A model generated the notes under the pieces. It saw only the letters and a program-made list of their open reading frames with translations, made no database searches and was not told the origin of the DNA. From contig NZ_JAUSBA010000026.1 in NCBI RefSeq assembly GCF_030652235.1, positions 62,001-126,000 on the forward strand: a stretch of 64,000 nucleotides of DNA. The letters run 5' to 3'. A program made the position numbers and the translations under genes. Shown here piece by piece: positions 26,352 through 33,869 of this stretch (its first letter is position 1; every line of letters begins with the position of its first letter). The stretch comes from Cypionkella sp. GTDB taxonomy: Bacteria; Pseudomonadota; Alphaproteobacteria; Rhodobacterales; Rhodobacteraceae.

Positions 26352-27473
26352 ATGTCTGCTTTCGCCTTTCTAACTGCCACAGAAATCCTGTTCGGACGCG
26401 GGCAGGCGGGGCAAGCGGCGGGCCGCATCAAGGCTCTCGGCACACGGGTTTTCTTGCTGCACGGCAGCCCCATCCGCGCCGATTGGCTGGCGGAAGCGTT
26501 GGTAGGGCAGGGCTGTACCGTCACCCGTTTTGTGGTGCAGGGCGAGCCGGACATCGCACTGATTGAGGCCGCGACCCAAGCTGCGAAAGGCGCGCAAGTG
26601 GTCGTTAGCCTTGGCGGTGGCGCCGTGATTGATGCGGGAAAAGCCGTGGCCGCGATGGTCCCGGCCACACGGCCCTTGATGGATCATCTTGAAATTATTG
26701 GTAAATCCCTGCCGCTGGATCAGGCACCTTTGCCCTTCGTCGCGATCCCCACCACCGCAGGCACAGGCGCGGAAGTCACCCGCAATGCGGTAATCGGCTC
26801 GCCCGAGCATCACCGCAAGGTGTCTTTGCGCGACAAGCGGATGCTGCCCGCTTTGGCGGTCATCGACCCCGCGCTGACCGACAACACGCCGAAAAGCATC
26901 ACCCTCGCCTCGGGCCTCGACGCTATCACGCAAGTGATCGAGCCCTATATCTGCACCCGTGCCAACCGCCTGACCGATGCGCTTTGCCGCGATGCGATCC
27001 CGCAGGGTCTGCGCGCGTTGCGGCGGTTGATGGTGAGCGAGGATGCGCAAGCCCGCGATGACATGGCTTGGGTCAGCCTCTGCGGCGGGCTAGCATTGGC
27101 CAATGCCGGCCTTGGGGTGATCCATGGTCTTGCCGGGCCGTTGGGCGGTCTGTTGCCCGCGCCGCATGGAGCGATCTGTGGCACGCTGCTGCCGCATGGC
27201 TTGGCGCAGAACGCCGCCCGCGCGGAAAATCCCACGCGCATCCGACAGGTGATCGGTTGGATCGCAGAAGCTTTTGAAACGCCTTATGAAAACGCCCTGC
27301 CAACGCTCATCAAATGGTCGCGCGAAAACGGCCTGCCGAGCCTTACGCAGATGGGTTTTACGCCGCAGCATCTGCACCAAGCCGCCGAAGCCGCCGCCAC
27401 ATCTTCGTCGATGCAGGCCAACCCGGCGCGGCTTTCTGCCTCTGATCTGGCGATCCTGATGGCCAGCGCATGA
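26352..27473 (+). CDS. Iron-containing alcohol dehydrogenase
   Basis: Group III (Fe/Zn) alcohol dehydrogenase of 373 residues. The nucleotide region is VVVSLGGGAVIDAGKAVAAM; PTTAGTGAEVTRNAVI follows the family pattern. Metal-binding histidines are in GVIHGLAGPLGG and APHGAICGTLLPHG, as in maleylacetate-reductase-like members. ATG at 26352 follows eryC by ten bases, and the stop overlaps eryD (ATGA), so the gene is fully inside the ery operon. It is not part of the Brucella eryABCD set. It may reduce or oxidise a tetritol or tetrulose side product, or widen the range to threitol; this is inference. Confidence 0.85.
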   Translation: MSAFAFLTATEILFGRGQAGQAAGRIKALGTRVFLLHGSPIRADWLAEALVGQGCTVTRFVVQGEPDIALIEAATQAAKGAQVVVSLGGGAVIDAGKAVAAMVPATRPLMDHLEIIGKSLPLDQAPLPFVAIPTTAGTGAEVTRNAVIGSPEHHRKVSLRDKRMLPALAVIDPALTDNTPKSITLASGLDAITQVIEPYICTRANRLTDALCRDAIPQGLRALRRLMVSEDAQARDDMAWVSLCGGLALANAGLGVIHGLAGPLGGLLPAPHGAICGTLLPHGLAQNAARAENPTRIRQVIGWIAEAFETPYENALPTLIKWSRENGLPSLTQMGFTPQHLHQAAEAAATSSSMQANPARLSASDLAILMASA

Positions 27474-28417
27474 GCCGCGCGCTTGACCCAGAACAGTCGT
27501 TGGCGATCCGCGCTGCTTGGCTGCACTACGTCGGCGGGTTAACGCAAACCGCTGTCGCCAAACGGCTGGGGATTACCTCGGTCAAAGCCCACCGTTTGAT
27601 CGCCCGCGCGGTGGCGGACGGCGCTGTGAAGGTCACCATCGATGGCGATATCGTCGAATGTGTCGCGTTGGAGACCGAACTCGCCGCCCGCTATGGCTTG
27701 GATTTCTGTGAAGTCGCCCCCGATCTCGATGAGGTCGGCCTACCGATCCGCACCTTGGGCATGGCGGGCGCGGGTTTTTTGCGTCGTCAAATCGAGCTTG
27801 GCACCACCCCGGTGATCGGGCTGGGCCATGGGCGCACTTTGGCCGCGATGGTGCAGAATTTGCCACGCATCGAGGCGCCTGATCTAAAGTTTGTCTCGCT
27901 GTTGGGCGGACTTACCCGGAATTACTCGGCCAATCCGCATGACGTGATGCACCGCATTGCCGAGAAAACTGGCGCGCGCGCCTATGTCATGCCGGTGCCG
28001 TTTTTCGCCAATACCGCCGAAGATCGTGAGGTTTTGCTGGCACAGCGCGGTGTGGCCGAAGTGTTCGCCATGGCGCAAGGCGCAGGTCTGAAACTGGTCG
28101 GCATCGGTACGGTCGAGGCTGATGCGCAACTGGTGGCCTCTGGCATGATAGAGCCGAAGGAAATCAAAGCGATACAGGCGGCAGGCGGGGTGGGGGAACT
28201 GCTGGGGCATTTCTTTGATGCCATGGGACGCATCTTGCAAACCCAGCTGACAGCGCGGACTTTGGCGGTGAGTTTTACCGAAGTGGGCGATCAAATCATC
28301 GCCATTGCGGGCGGGCCGGACAAGGTGCAGTCGATCCGCGCGGTGCTGTCCAGCCGCCGCCTAAAGGGCCTGATCACCGATGAGGCCACCGCCCGCGCGT
28401 TGGTTTTGCGGAAATGA
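27470..28417 (+). CDS. eryD: Erythritol catabolism regulator EryD (SorC family)
   Basis: SorC-type regulator of 315 residues; in Brucella EryD represses the ery operon and erythritol relieves it. The helix-turn-helix is GGLTQTAVAKRLGITSVKAH, and the sensor domain contains VIGLGHGRTLAAMVQNLPRI and the C-terminal GGPDKVQSIRAVLSSRRLKG. Position after eryC on the same transcript matches eryABCD, apart from the inserted dehydrogenase gene, with which it shares an ATGA overlap. Candidate operators lie before eryA (21865-21884 and 22249-22265). Confidence 0.9.
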   Translation: MSRALDPEQSLAIRAAWLHYVGGLTQTAVAKRLGITSVKAHRLIARAVADGAVKVTIDGDIVECVALETELAARYGLDFCEVAPDLDEVGLPIRTLGMAGAGFLRRQIELGTTPVIGLGHGRTLAAMVQNLPRIEAPDLKFVSLLGGLTRNYSANPHDVMHRIAEKTGARAYVMPVPFFANTAEDREVLLAQRGVAEVFAMAQGAGLKLVGIGTVEADAQLVASGMIEPKEIKAIQAAGGVGELLGHFFDAMGRILQTQLTARTLAVSFTEVGDQIIAIAGGPDKVQSIRAVLSSRRLKGLITDEATARALVLRK

Positions 28418-28479
28418 GGCCGGGCTGGCCCACCACGGTCGCCCGGCCTATCGCCAAGCGCTTTGAGGTGCTACCTCAA
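28417..28479. terminator. Tandem hairpins between convergent eryD and tal
   Basis: AGGCCGGGC (28417-28425) pairs with GCCCGGCCT (28441-28449). A second stem, TTGAGGT (28463-28469) with ACCTCAA (28473-28479), follows. They sit between two converging genes and probably end transcription from both sides. Neither has a clear U-tract. Confidence 0.5.
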
Positions 28480-28485
28480 GGCGCG

Positions 28486-29139
28486 CTACAGGATCGTTTG
28501 GCCAGTGGCCGCCCAATCCTTGGCGAATTGCTCAAGCCCCTTGTCGGTCAGCACATGATTGGCCAAGCTTTTGATAACATTGGGCGGAATCGTCGCCACA
28601 TCCGCGCCCGCAAGCGCTGCTTCCTTTACATGGTTGGCGCTGCGGATCGAGGCCGCAAGGATCTGCGTCTCAAAGCCGTAGTTGTCGTAAATCTCACGGA
28701 TGTCGCGGATCAGATCCATGCCGTCGATGTTGATATCGTCCAGGCGGCCCAGAAATGGCGAGATATACGTCGCCCCGGCTTTCGCCGCCAACAACGCCTG
28801 ATTGGCGGTGAAGCACAATGTCACATTGGTTTTGATACCTTTTCGCGTAAAATAGCGGCAGGCCTTCAAACCGTGCAAGGTCAGCGGCAGCTTGATCACG
28901 ACGTTTTTCGCGATCTTCGCCAGGTGCTCGCCCTCGGCGACCATACCATCATAGTCCATCGAGGCGACTTCAGCCGAAACCGGGCCATCAACCAAAGCGC
29001 AGATTTCTGCGATCACCGCTTTGAAATCACGACCAGATTTCGCAACCAGGCTGGGGTTGGTGGTGACACCATCCAGCAGGCCATAATCGTTCAGCTCGGC
29101 AATATCTTTGATTTCGGCGGTATCGACGAAGAATTTCAT
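28486..29139 (-). CDS. Transaldolase (short, TalC/Fsa-like type)
   Basis: Class I aldolase of 217 residues, the short transaldolase form. [10 protein letters not shown] begins the barrel, [17 protein letters not shown] follows, and the Schiff-base lysine is probably in [16 protein letters not shown]. The block [20 protein letters not shown] and the late [17 protein letters not shown] are diagnostic. A transaldolase consumes D-erythrose 4-phosphate with fructose 6-phosphate, giving sedoheptulose 7-phosphate and glyceraldehyde 3-phosphate, so it fits as the sink for the ery pathway product. It is transcribed away from eryR. ATG at 29139 matches the family start. Confidence 0.88.
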   Translation of the reverse strand: MKFFVDTAEIKDIAELNDYGLLDGVTTNPSLVAKSGRDFKAVIAEICALVDGPVSAEVASMDYDGMVAEGEHLAKIAKNVVIKLPLTLHGLKACRYFTRKGIKTNVTLCFTANQALLAAKAGATYISPFLGRLDDINIDGMDLIRDIREIYDNYGFETQILAASIRSANHVKEAALAGADVATIPPNVIKSLANHVLTDKGLEQFAKDWAATGQTIL

Positions 29140-29289
29140 CACGCTCTCTTCTGTGGGAATCGATGGGATATGCTTATACAAAGTGTACAGAAACTGACAA
29201 ATTATCACAAGTTAAAATCACAAAATCACATAAGTAACTTTTCATTTATGATCTGCGATGTTAGAATTCATGAAAATAGGGGAAATCTA
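29140..29289. promoter_or_regulatory. AT-rich divergent promoter region between tal and eryR
   Basis: The 150-base gap is much richer in A and T than its neighbours. It carries direct repeats of AAAATCAC (around 29215-29230) and a GATATGCTTATACAAAGTGT stretch. It must contain divergent promoters for tal and eryR-eryH-eryI. The repeats are possible EryR sites; no clear -35/-10 pair is claimed. Confidence 0.45.
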
Positions 29290-30060
29290 GTGAAGCGCGA
29301 AGATCGCAAACAGGCGATTATGGATTTGCTGGTGGAACAGCACGCGGTCGATCTTGATGATCTGGCCGACCGTTTTGCGGTATCGAAAATGACCATCCAC
29401 CGCGATCTTGATGATCTGGAATCCGAGGGCCTGTTGCGTAAAATGCGCGGCGGGGCGACGATTGAATCCGGCACGCAGTTCGAATCCGATTTCCGCTTTC
29501 GCGCCCGCCAAGAAGGTGCCGCCAAAGCCCGGATGGCCCGTGCAGCCCTGGATTTGATAGAACCCGGCATGACGCTGATGATCAATGATGGCTCGATGGC
29601 GGCGGTCTTAGGTGCGATGCTGCCGGAAAAACGCCCGCTGACGGTGATCACCAACAATGCCGCGATCATCGACGCGCTTCGGGCCGAGCATGGCATCACT
29701 TTGATTGCCTTGGGTGGGGTTTATTCCTATAAATTCAATGGCTTCTTTGGCGTTGTAACCGAAGAAACCCTCACCCGTCTGCACGCCGATGTGGCCTTCA
29801 TCTCTGCCCCCGCCGTGCAGGGTACCCGCGCTTTTCACATGGACGACAACGCGGTGCGCGCCAAGCGGGCGATGATCGCCTCGGCCGCCAAGACCTGCCT
29901 TTTGGTCAACCACCACCGCTTTGGCCGCCAGGCTTTGCATGTGCTGGCCGATCTGTCCGAGTTCGACACCATTATCACCGATGCCCCGCCTGAATCTGAG
30001 TCCCGCGCCGCTTTGGACCGGGCCGGGATCAGTCTAAGCATCGCAGGAGACCGCGTATGA
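29290..30060 (+). CDS. eryR: DeoR-family regulator EryR
   Basis: DeoR repressor of 256 residues. The helix-turn-helix is DLDDLADRFAVSKMTIHRDL, followed by ESEGLLRKMRGGATIESG; the sensor half carries TLMINDGSMAAVLGAMLPEK. GTG at 29290, preceded by AGGGGAAA, is the likely start. The frame stays open 876 bases upstream, but that portion runs antisense through tal and is not credible protein. The order regulator-tpiA2-rpiB matches eryR-eryH-eryI of rhizobia and Brucella, and the tpiA gene overlaps its stop. Confidence 0.88.
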   Translation: MKREDRKQAIMDLLVEQHAVDLDDLADRFAVSKMTIHRDLDDLESEGLLRKMRGGATIESGTQFESDFRFRARQEGAAKARMARAALDLIEPGMTLMINDGSMAAVLGAMLPEKRPLTVITNNAAIIDALRAEHGITLIALGGVYSYKFNGFFGVVTEETLTRLHADVAFISAPAVQGTRAFHMDDNAVRAKRAMIASAAKTCLLVNHHRFGRQALHVLADLSEFDTIITDAPPESESRAALDRAGISLSIAGDRV

Positions 30061-30812
30061 GCAAACACGTCTGGGTCGGCACCAGTTGGAAGATGAACAA
30101 AACTTTGGCCGAGGCGCAGGTCTTCGCCAAGGGCCTGCCGGCCGAGTGTGATCCACGCATCCAACGCTTCGTGATCCCGCCGTTTACCGCCGTGCGTCAG
30201 GTGAAAGCCATGCTGGCCGACACCACAGTAAAGGTCGGTGCGCAGAACATGCATTGGGCAGATGACGGCGCATGGACGGGTGAAATCTCACCCTTGATGC
30301 TGAACGATTGCGCGCTGGATATCGTCGAGCTGGGCCATTCCGAACGCCGCGAGTTCTTCGGTGAAACAGATGAAACCGTTGGCCTCAAGGTCGAAGCCGC
30401 CGTGCGTCACGGTCTTATCCCGTTGATTTGCATCGGTGAAACCTTGGCCGAACGCGAAGGAGGGCGCGCCACTGAAACCCTCACCGCCCAAGTCACAGGC
30501 GCTTTGGGTAAGCTCTCGCCCGCGCAAAAATCCAAGCCGATCCTGCTGGCCTATGAGCCGGTCTGGGCGATCGGCGCAAACGGAATCCCCGCCACATCGG
30601 ACTATGCCGATGCAAGACAAGCGGAAATCATCGCTACGTCTGAGGCCATCCTAAACCGCCGCATCCCCTGCCTTTACGGCGGTTCGGTCAACCCCGGTAA
30701 CGCCGCCGAACTTATCACCTGCCCGCATATCGACGGGCTGTTCATTGGCCGCTCGGCCTGGAATGTCGCAGGCTACCTCGACATCCTTGCCCGCGTCGCC
30801 GCAACTTTGTGA
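30057..30812 (+). CDS. eryH: D-3-tetrulose-4-phosphate isomerase EryH (TpiA2)
   Basis: Triose-phosphate-isomerase-like barrel of 251 residues. In Brucella, EryH converts D-3-tetrulose 4-phosphate to D-erythrulose 4-phosphate. TIM catalytic residues are present: lysine in TSWKMNKT, histidine in [12 protein letters not shown], and glutamate in [14 protein letters not shown]. The usual N in NWKMN is S here, as expected for a divergent paralogue. ATGA overlap with eryR and close spacing to eryI place it in the ery pathway rather than glycolysis. Confidence 0.9.
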   Translation: MSKHVWVGTSWKMNKTLAEAQVFAKGLPAECDPRIQRFVIPPFTAVRQVKAMLADTTVKVGAQNMHWADDGAWTGEISPLMLNDCALDIVELGHSERREFFGETDETVGLKVEAAVRHGLIPLICIGETLAEREGGRATETLTAQVTGALGKLSPAQKSKPILLAYEPVWAIGANGIPATSDYADARQAEIIATSEAILNRRIPCLYGGSVNPGNAAELITCPHIDGLFIGRSAWNVAGYLDILARVAATL

Positions 30813-30823
30813 AGGAGAAACCG

Positions 30824-31273
30824 ATGAAACTTGCAATCGCGGGCGACAGCGCGGGCGAAGGCCTTGCCAAAATCCTCGCCGACCATCTGAAAGCCACGCA
30901 TGAGGTGTCCGAGATTTCGCGCACCGAAGCCGGGCCGGATGCCTTCTATGCCAACCTGTCCGACCGGGTGGCGAATGAAGTCCTGCAAGGCAAATACGAC
31001 CGCGCCATTCTGATCTGTGGCACCGGCATTGGTGTCTGCATTTCCGCCAACAAAGTGCCGGGCATCCGTGCCGCGCTGACGCATGACACCTATTCGGCGG
31101 AACGTGCAGCCCTGTCGAACAACGCGCAAATCATCACCATGGGCGCGCGGGTGATCGGCTCGGAACTCGCCAAAGCCATTGCTGATGCCTTCCTTGCACA
31201 AACTTTCGACGCGGAAGGCCGCTCTGCCACCAATGTCGATGCGATCAACGCTTTGGATCAGAAATACTCCTAA
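30824..31273 (+). CDS. eryI: D-erythrose-4-phosphate isomerase EryI (RpiB family)
   Basis: RpiB/LacAB-type isomerase of 149 residues; EryI converts D-erythrulose 4-phosphate to D-erythrose 4-phosphate. [20 protein letters not shown] is the N-terminal phosphate-binding region. The catalytic cysteine is in [20 protein letters not shown], where the plain GTGIG loop is unmistakable, and [17 protein letters not shown] closes the fold. ATG at 30824 is set by AAGGAGA at 30812-30818. It is the last of the eryR-H-I block. Confidence 0.92.
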   Translation: MKLAIAGDSAGEGLAKILADHLKATHEVSEISRTEAGPDAFYANLSDRVANEVLQGKYDRAILICGTGIGVCISANKVPGIRAALTHDTYSAERAALSNNAQIITMGARVIGSELAKAIADAFLAQTFDAEGRSATNVDAINALDQKYS

Positions 31274-31380
31274 CCCGTGGCGGCGCTTTAGCCGCAGGCG
31301 GGCAGGCCCTGTTTTCTCTTTAACCGGGCTTGTCTCAATCCCGCAGAGCCCTCATTCTTGCGGCGCAACCGGAGGCGCAG

Positions 31381-32379
31381 ATGGCACCGACACAAAAGCT
31401 GATCAACGATGGCAACCGCGCGGTGGATGAGATGTTGGTGGGCGTTCTCGCCGCCCATCCCAACCATCTCACCCTCGCCGCCCCGCGCGCCATCGTCGCC
31501 AAACACGGGCCCCGACCCGGTAAAGTCGCACTGGTAATCGGCGGCGGATCGGGGCACGAACCGACTTTTTTAGGATTTGTCGGCAAGGGCTTGGCTGATG
31601 CCGTAGCGGTGGGCAATGTCTTCGCCTCGCCCCCGCCGCAGCCCGCCGTTGATGCAGCGCTTGCCACGCACGGTGGGGCAGGGGTGCTGTTCATGTACGG
31701 CAACTATGCCGGTGACGTGATGAATTTCGACATGGCCAGCGAGATGCTGGAGATGGAGGGCATTGAGGCCCGCACCGTGCTGACCACGGATGACATCGCA
31801 TCGTCATCAGACCGCTTAAAGCGCCGCGGTGTCGCCGGAAATGTCTTCATCTTCAAATGCGCCGGGGCCGCTGCCGATCTGATGCTGCCGCTTGCCGAAG
31901 TCGAGCGTATCGCCCGCAACGCCAATGCCCGCACCTATACGATGGGCGTGGCGCTATCTGCCTGTTCGCTGCCGCAAACCCGCCGCCTGAACTTCGACCT
32001 GCCCGCCGGAGAAATGGAAATCGGCATGGGCATCCACGGCGAACCGGGTATCCGGCGGGGCCCGCTGAAGTCCGCCAATGATGTTGCCGATGAGATCATG
32101 GATGCGATCCTGATGGAAATGGCCGCGCCTGCGGGTTCAAAAGTTGCGGTTTTGATGAACTCGCTCGGCTCCACGCCGCTGATGGAACTTTACATCCTCT
32201 ACGCCCGCGTCGCCGAACGTCTGGGGCAGGCGGGTCTGACCGTCCACTCCGCCCTCGTCGGCCCGTATTGCACCTCGATGGAGATGGCAGGCGCATCGAT
32301 CACCCTGATGCACCTCGACGATGAACTCACCAAAATGCTCGACCACCCCTGCGACTGCGCCATGTTCCGGGTGGGCTAA
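31381..32379 (+). CDS. dhaK: Dihydroxyacetone/erythrulose kinase, DhaK subunit
   Basis: DAK1-domain protein of 332 residues that binds a ketose covalently. ALVIGGGSGHEPTFLGFVGK holds the phosphate/substrate loop, and the histidine that forms the hemiaminal is in GMGIHGEPGIRRG (near residue 220). GTPYGCTSM-like ending reads GPYCTSMEMAGASITL. ATG at 31381 has GGAGG five bases upstream; an earlier TTG in frame at 31330 is weaker. Next to ery genes and without a DhaM phosphotransferase, it is more likely an ATP-dependent kinase for L- or D-erythrulose or dihydroxyacetone than a PTS enzyme; substrate is inferred. Confidence 0.87.
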   Translation: MAPTQKLINDGNRAVDEMLVGVLAAHPNHLTLAAPRAIVAKHGPRPGKVALVIGGGSGHEPTFLGFVGKGLADAVAVGNVFASPPPQPAVDAALATHGGAGVLFMYGNYAGDVMNFDMASEMLEMEGIEARTVLTTDDIASSSDRLKRRGVAGNVFIFKCAGAAADLMLPLAEVERIARNANARTYTMGVALSACSLPQTRRLNFDLPAGEMEIGMGIHGEPGIRRGPLKSANDVADEIMDAILMEMAAPAGSKVAVLMNSLGSTPLMELYILYARVAERLGQAGLTVHSALVGPYCTSMEMAGASITLMHLDDELTKMLDHPCDCAMFRVG

Positions 32380-32382
32380 GCG

Positions 32383-32982
32383 ATGGATTTCACAACCGAA
32401 ACCTGCACCCAATTGTTTCAAGCCCTTGCCATCCGCATGGCCGCCGAACGTGATGCCCTCTGCGCGCTGGATGGCCTGATCGGAGACGCCGACCACGGCA
32501 TCGCAATGGAGCAAGGAATGCAGGCTGCCGCCGCAGCCGTCGCCACTCTGCCGACCCTGCAAGACCAATTCAACGCCGCCGCGAAAGCCTTCCTGAACGC
32601 CGTCGGCGCCTCCTCCGGCCCGCTTTATGCAACTGCCCTCATGCGCGCCGCCAAAACCGCGGGCCCGCGCGCCGCCATGCCGCGCGCCGAAACCCCCGGG
32701 CTGATCATCGCAATGGCCGAAGGCATTGCCCATCGCGGCAAAGCCGAACCCGGCCAAAAGACCATGATCGACGCATGGTATCCTGCCGCCGAAGCCGCCA
32801 AATCTGGCGCAAGCTGGCCGGATATTGTGGCTGCCGCACAAGCCGGAGCCGACGGTACCGCCCAGATGCAAGCCACTCTGGGCCGCGCCGCCCGGCTTGG
32901 CGCACGCAGCTTGGGCCACAAAGACCCCGGCGCTGTCAGTGCTTGTGTGATTATCGAGGAATGCGCCAAGATCCTTGGCTAA
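32383..32982 (+). CDS. dhaL: Dihydroxyacetone/erythrulose kinase, DhaL (ADP/ATP-binding) subunit
   Basis: DAK2-domain protein of 199 residues providing the nucleotide site. The metal-binding aspartates are in LDGLIGDADHGIAMEQGM, VGASSGPLYATALMRAAK forms the nucleotide loop, and PGQKTMIDAWYPAAEAA and LGHKDPGAVSACVII follow the family pattern. It begins three bases after dhaK. In ATP-dependent kinases the two domains are often fused; here they are separate chains. No dhaM is present nearby. Confidence 0.88.
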   Translation: MDFTTETCTQLFQALAIRMAAERDALCALDGLIGDADHGIAMEQGMQAAAAAVATLPTLQDQFNAAAKAFLNAVGASSGPLYATALMRAAKTAGPRAAMPRAETPGLIIAMAEGIAHRGKAEPGQKTMIDAWYPAAEAAKSGASWPDIVAAAQAGADGTAQMQATLGRAARLGARSLGHKDPGAVSACVIIEECAKILG

Positions 32983-33018
32983 ACTGCTAAAACTTATCTA
33001 AAATTTTTCATCTTGGCG

Positions 33019-33078
33019 AAAATACTCCCGCCGGAGGCATCCGCCATACATGTCAGAAGCCTCCGGCGGGAGTATTTT
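33019..33078. terminator. Bidirectional terminator made of a 20-base perfect inverted repeat
   Basis: Bases 33019-33038 and 33059-33078 are exact reverse complements, with a CTCCCGCCGGAGG core, AAAATA at the outer left and TATTTT at the outer right. A- and T-runs on both sides suit termination in both directions between convergent dhaL and the GntR gene. The core resembles dispersed palindromes common between genes in Rhodobacteraceae. Confidence 0.85.
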
Positions 33079-33110
33079 AAAAAGAGAAAATACCAAAACC
33101 CGCGCCGCTT

Positions 33111-33815
33111 TCAGCCGTGATGCCCAATAACATCCGCCGAGCGTGCGATATGCGCCTGCATCGCCGCCACCGCCCCCGGCGCATCTTTGGCGGCAATGCG
33201 GTCAAGGATCAAAGCGTGTTCTTGCAAGGTCACCTGCTCTTTGCCCGACCAATGCAGCAGGGCCGCATGATACTGAAACAGCCATTTCAGCATCGCCTCG
33301 GACACCGCCAGCATGATCGGATTACCGGTCATCGCGGCAATCCGGGTGTGGAAGGCGACGTCGGCCGCGACAAAGGCCCGCGCATCGCCAAGACAGTCGC
33401 GCTGATGCGCCAGAATGGCCTGCAGATCCGCCACATCCGCCGGAACGGCTTTCTCGGCTGCCAGCCGCACCATCCCTGCCTCAAACATCCGCCGCGCTTC
33501 TTTCAGATGCGCCAAAGCCCCCGGTTCTGCCGAGAGCAGCAGTTGCGCCACCGCATCGACCTGGCCCAACACCGCACTGGCGTTCAGCGCTTTCACCCGG
33601 CTGCGCTCGCCATGGGCGATGGTGATCAGTCCCATCGTGTGCATCTGCTGCAGGGCCTCGCGCACTGCAGGGCGGCCCACCTCAAAGCGCGCCATCAGGG
33701 CGCGTTCCGAGGGTACTACCGCCCCCGCCGCCAATTCACCCGTCAGGATCATCGCCCTCAGCCGATCAAACACCTGATCCGAAAGCTTGCGCCGGGTGAT
33801 CTTTTCCGAAACCAT
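33111..33815 (-). CDS. GntR/FadR-family transcriptional regulator of the D-apiose locus
   Basis: FCD-type GntR regulator of 234 residues. The winged helix is LTGELAAGAVVPSERALMAR, then FEVGRPAVREALQQMHTMGL; the helical FCD effector domain fills the rest, with likely metal-binding histidines in AFVAADVAFHTRIAAMTGNP. ATG at 33815 follows GGGGGAG. It is co-oriented with apnL and apsD, 54 bases downstream of apnL. Two near-identical 17-base sites (36575-36591 and 38769-38785) in the locus's divergent promoters are candidate operators. Confidence 0.88.
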   Translation of the reverse strand: MVSEKITRRKLSDQVFDRLRAMILTGELAAGAVVPSERALMARFEVGRPAVREALQQMHTMGLITIAHGERSRVKALNASAVLGQVDAVAQLLLSAEPGALAHLKEARRMFEAGMVRLAAEKAVPADVADLQAILAHQRDCLGDARAFVAADVAFHTRIAAMTGNPIMLAVSEAMLKWLFQYHAALLHWSGKEQVTLQEHALILDRIAAKDAPGAVAAMQAHIARSADVIGHHG

Positions 33816-33869
33816 CACTCCCCCAGTCTTATCACCGCACTCTGTCCGGCTTAAGCGCAAACCTCGCAG

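Noticed and set aside
28414-29289. In-frame upstream extension of eryR giving a 548-residue protein
   Set aside because: The first 876 bases run antisense through a clear transaldolase gene and the predicted residues match nothing. A GTG with a ribosome site at 29290 gives a normal DeoR protein.
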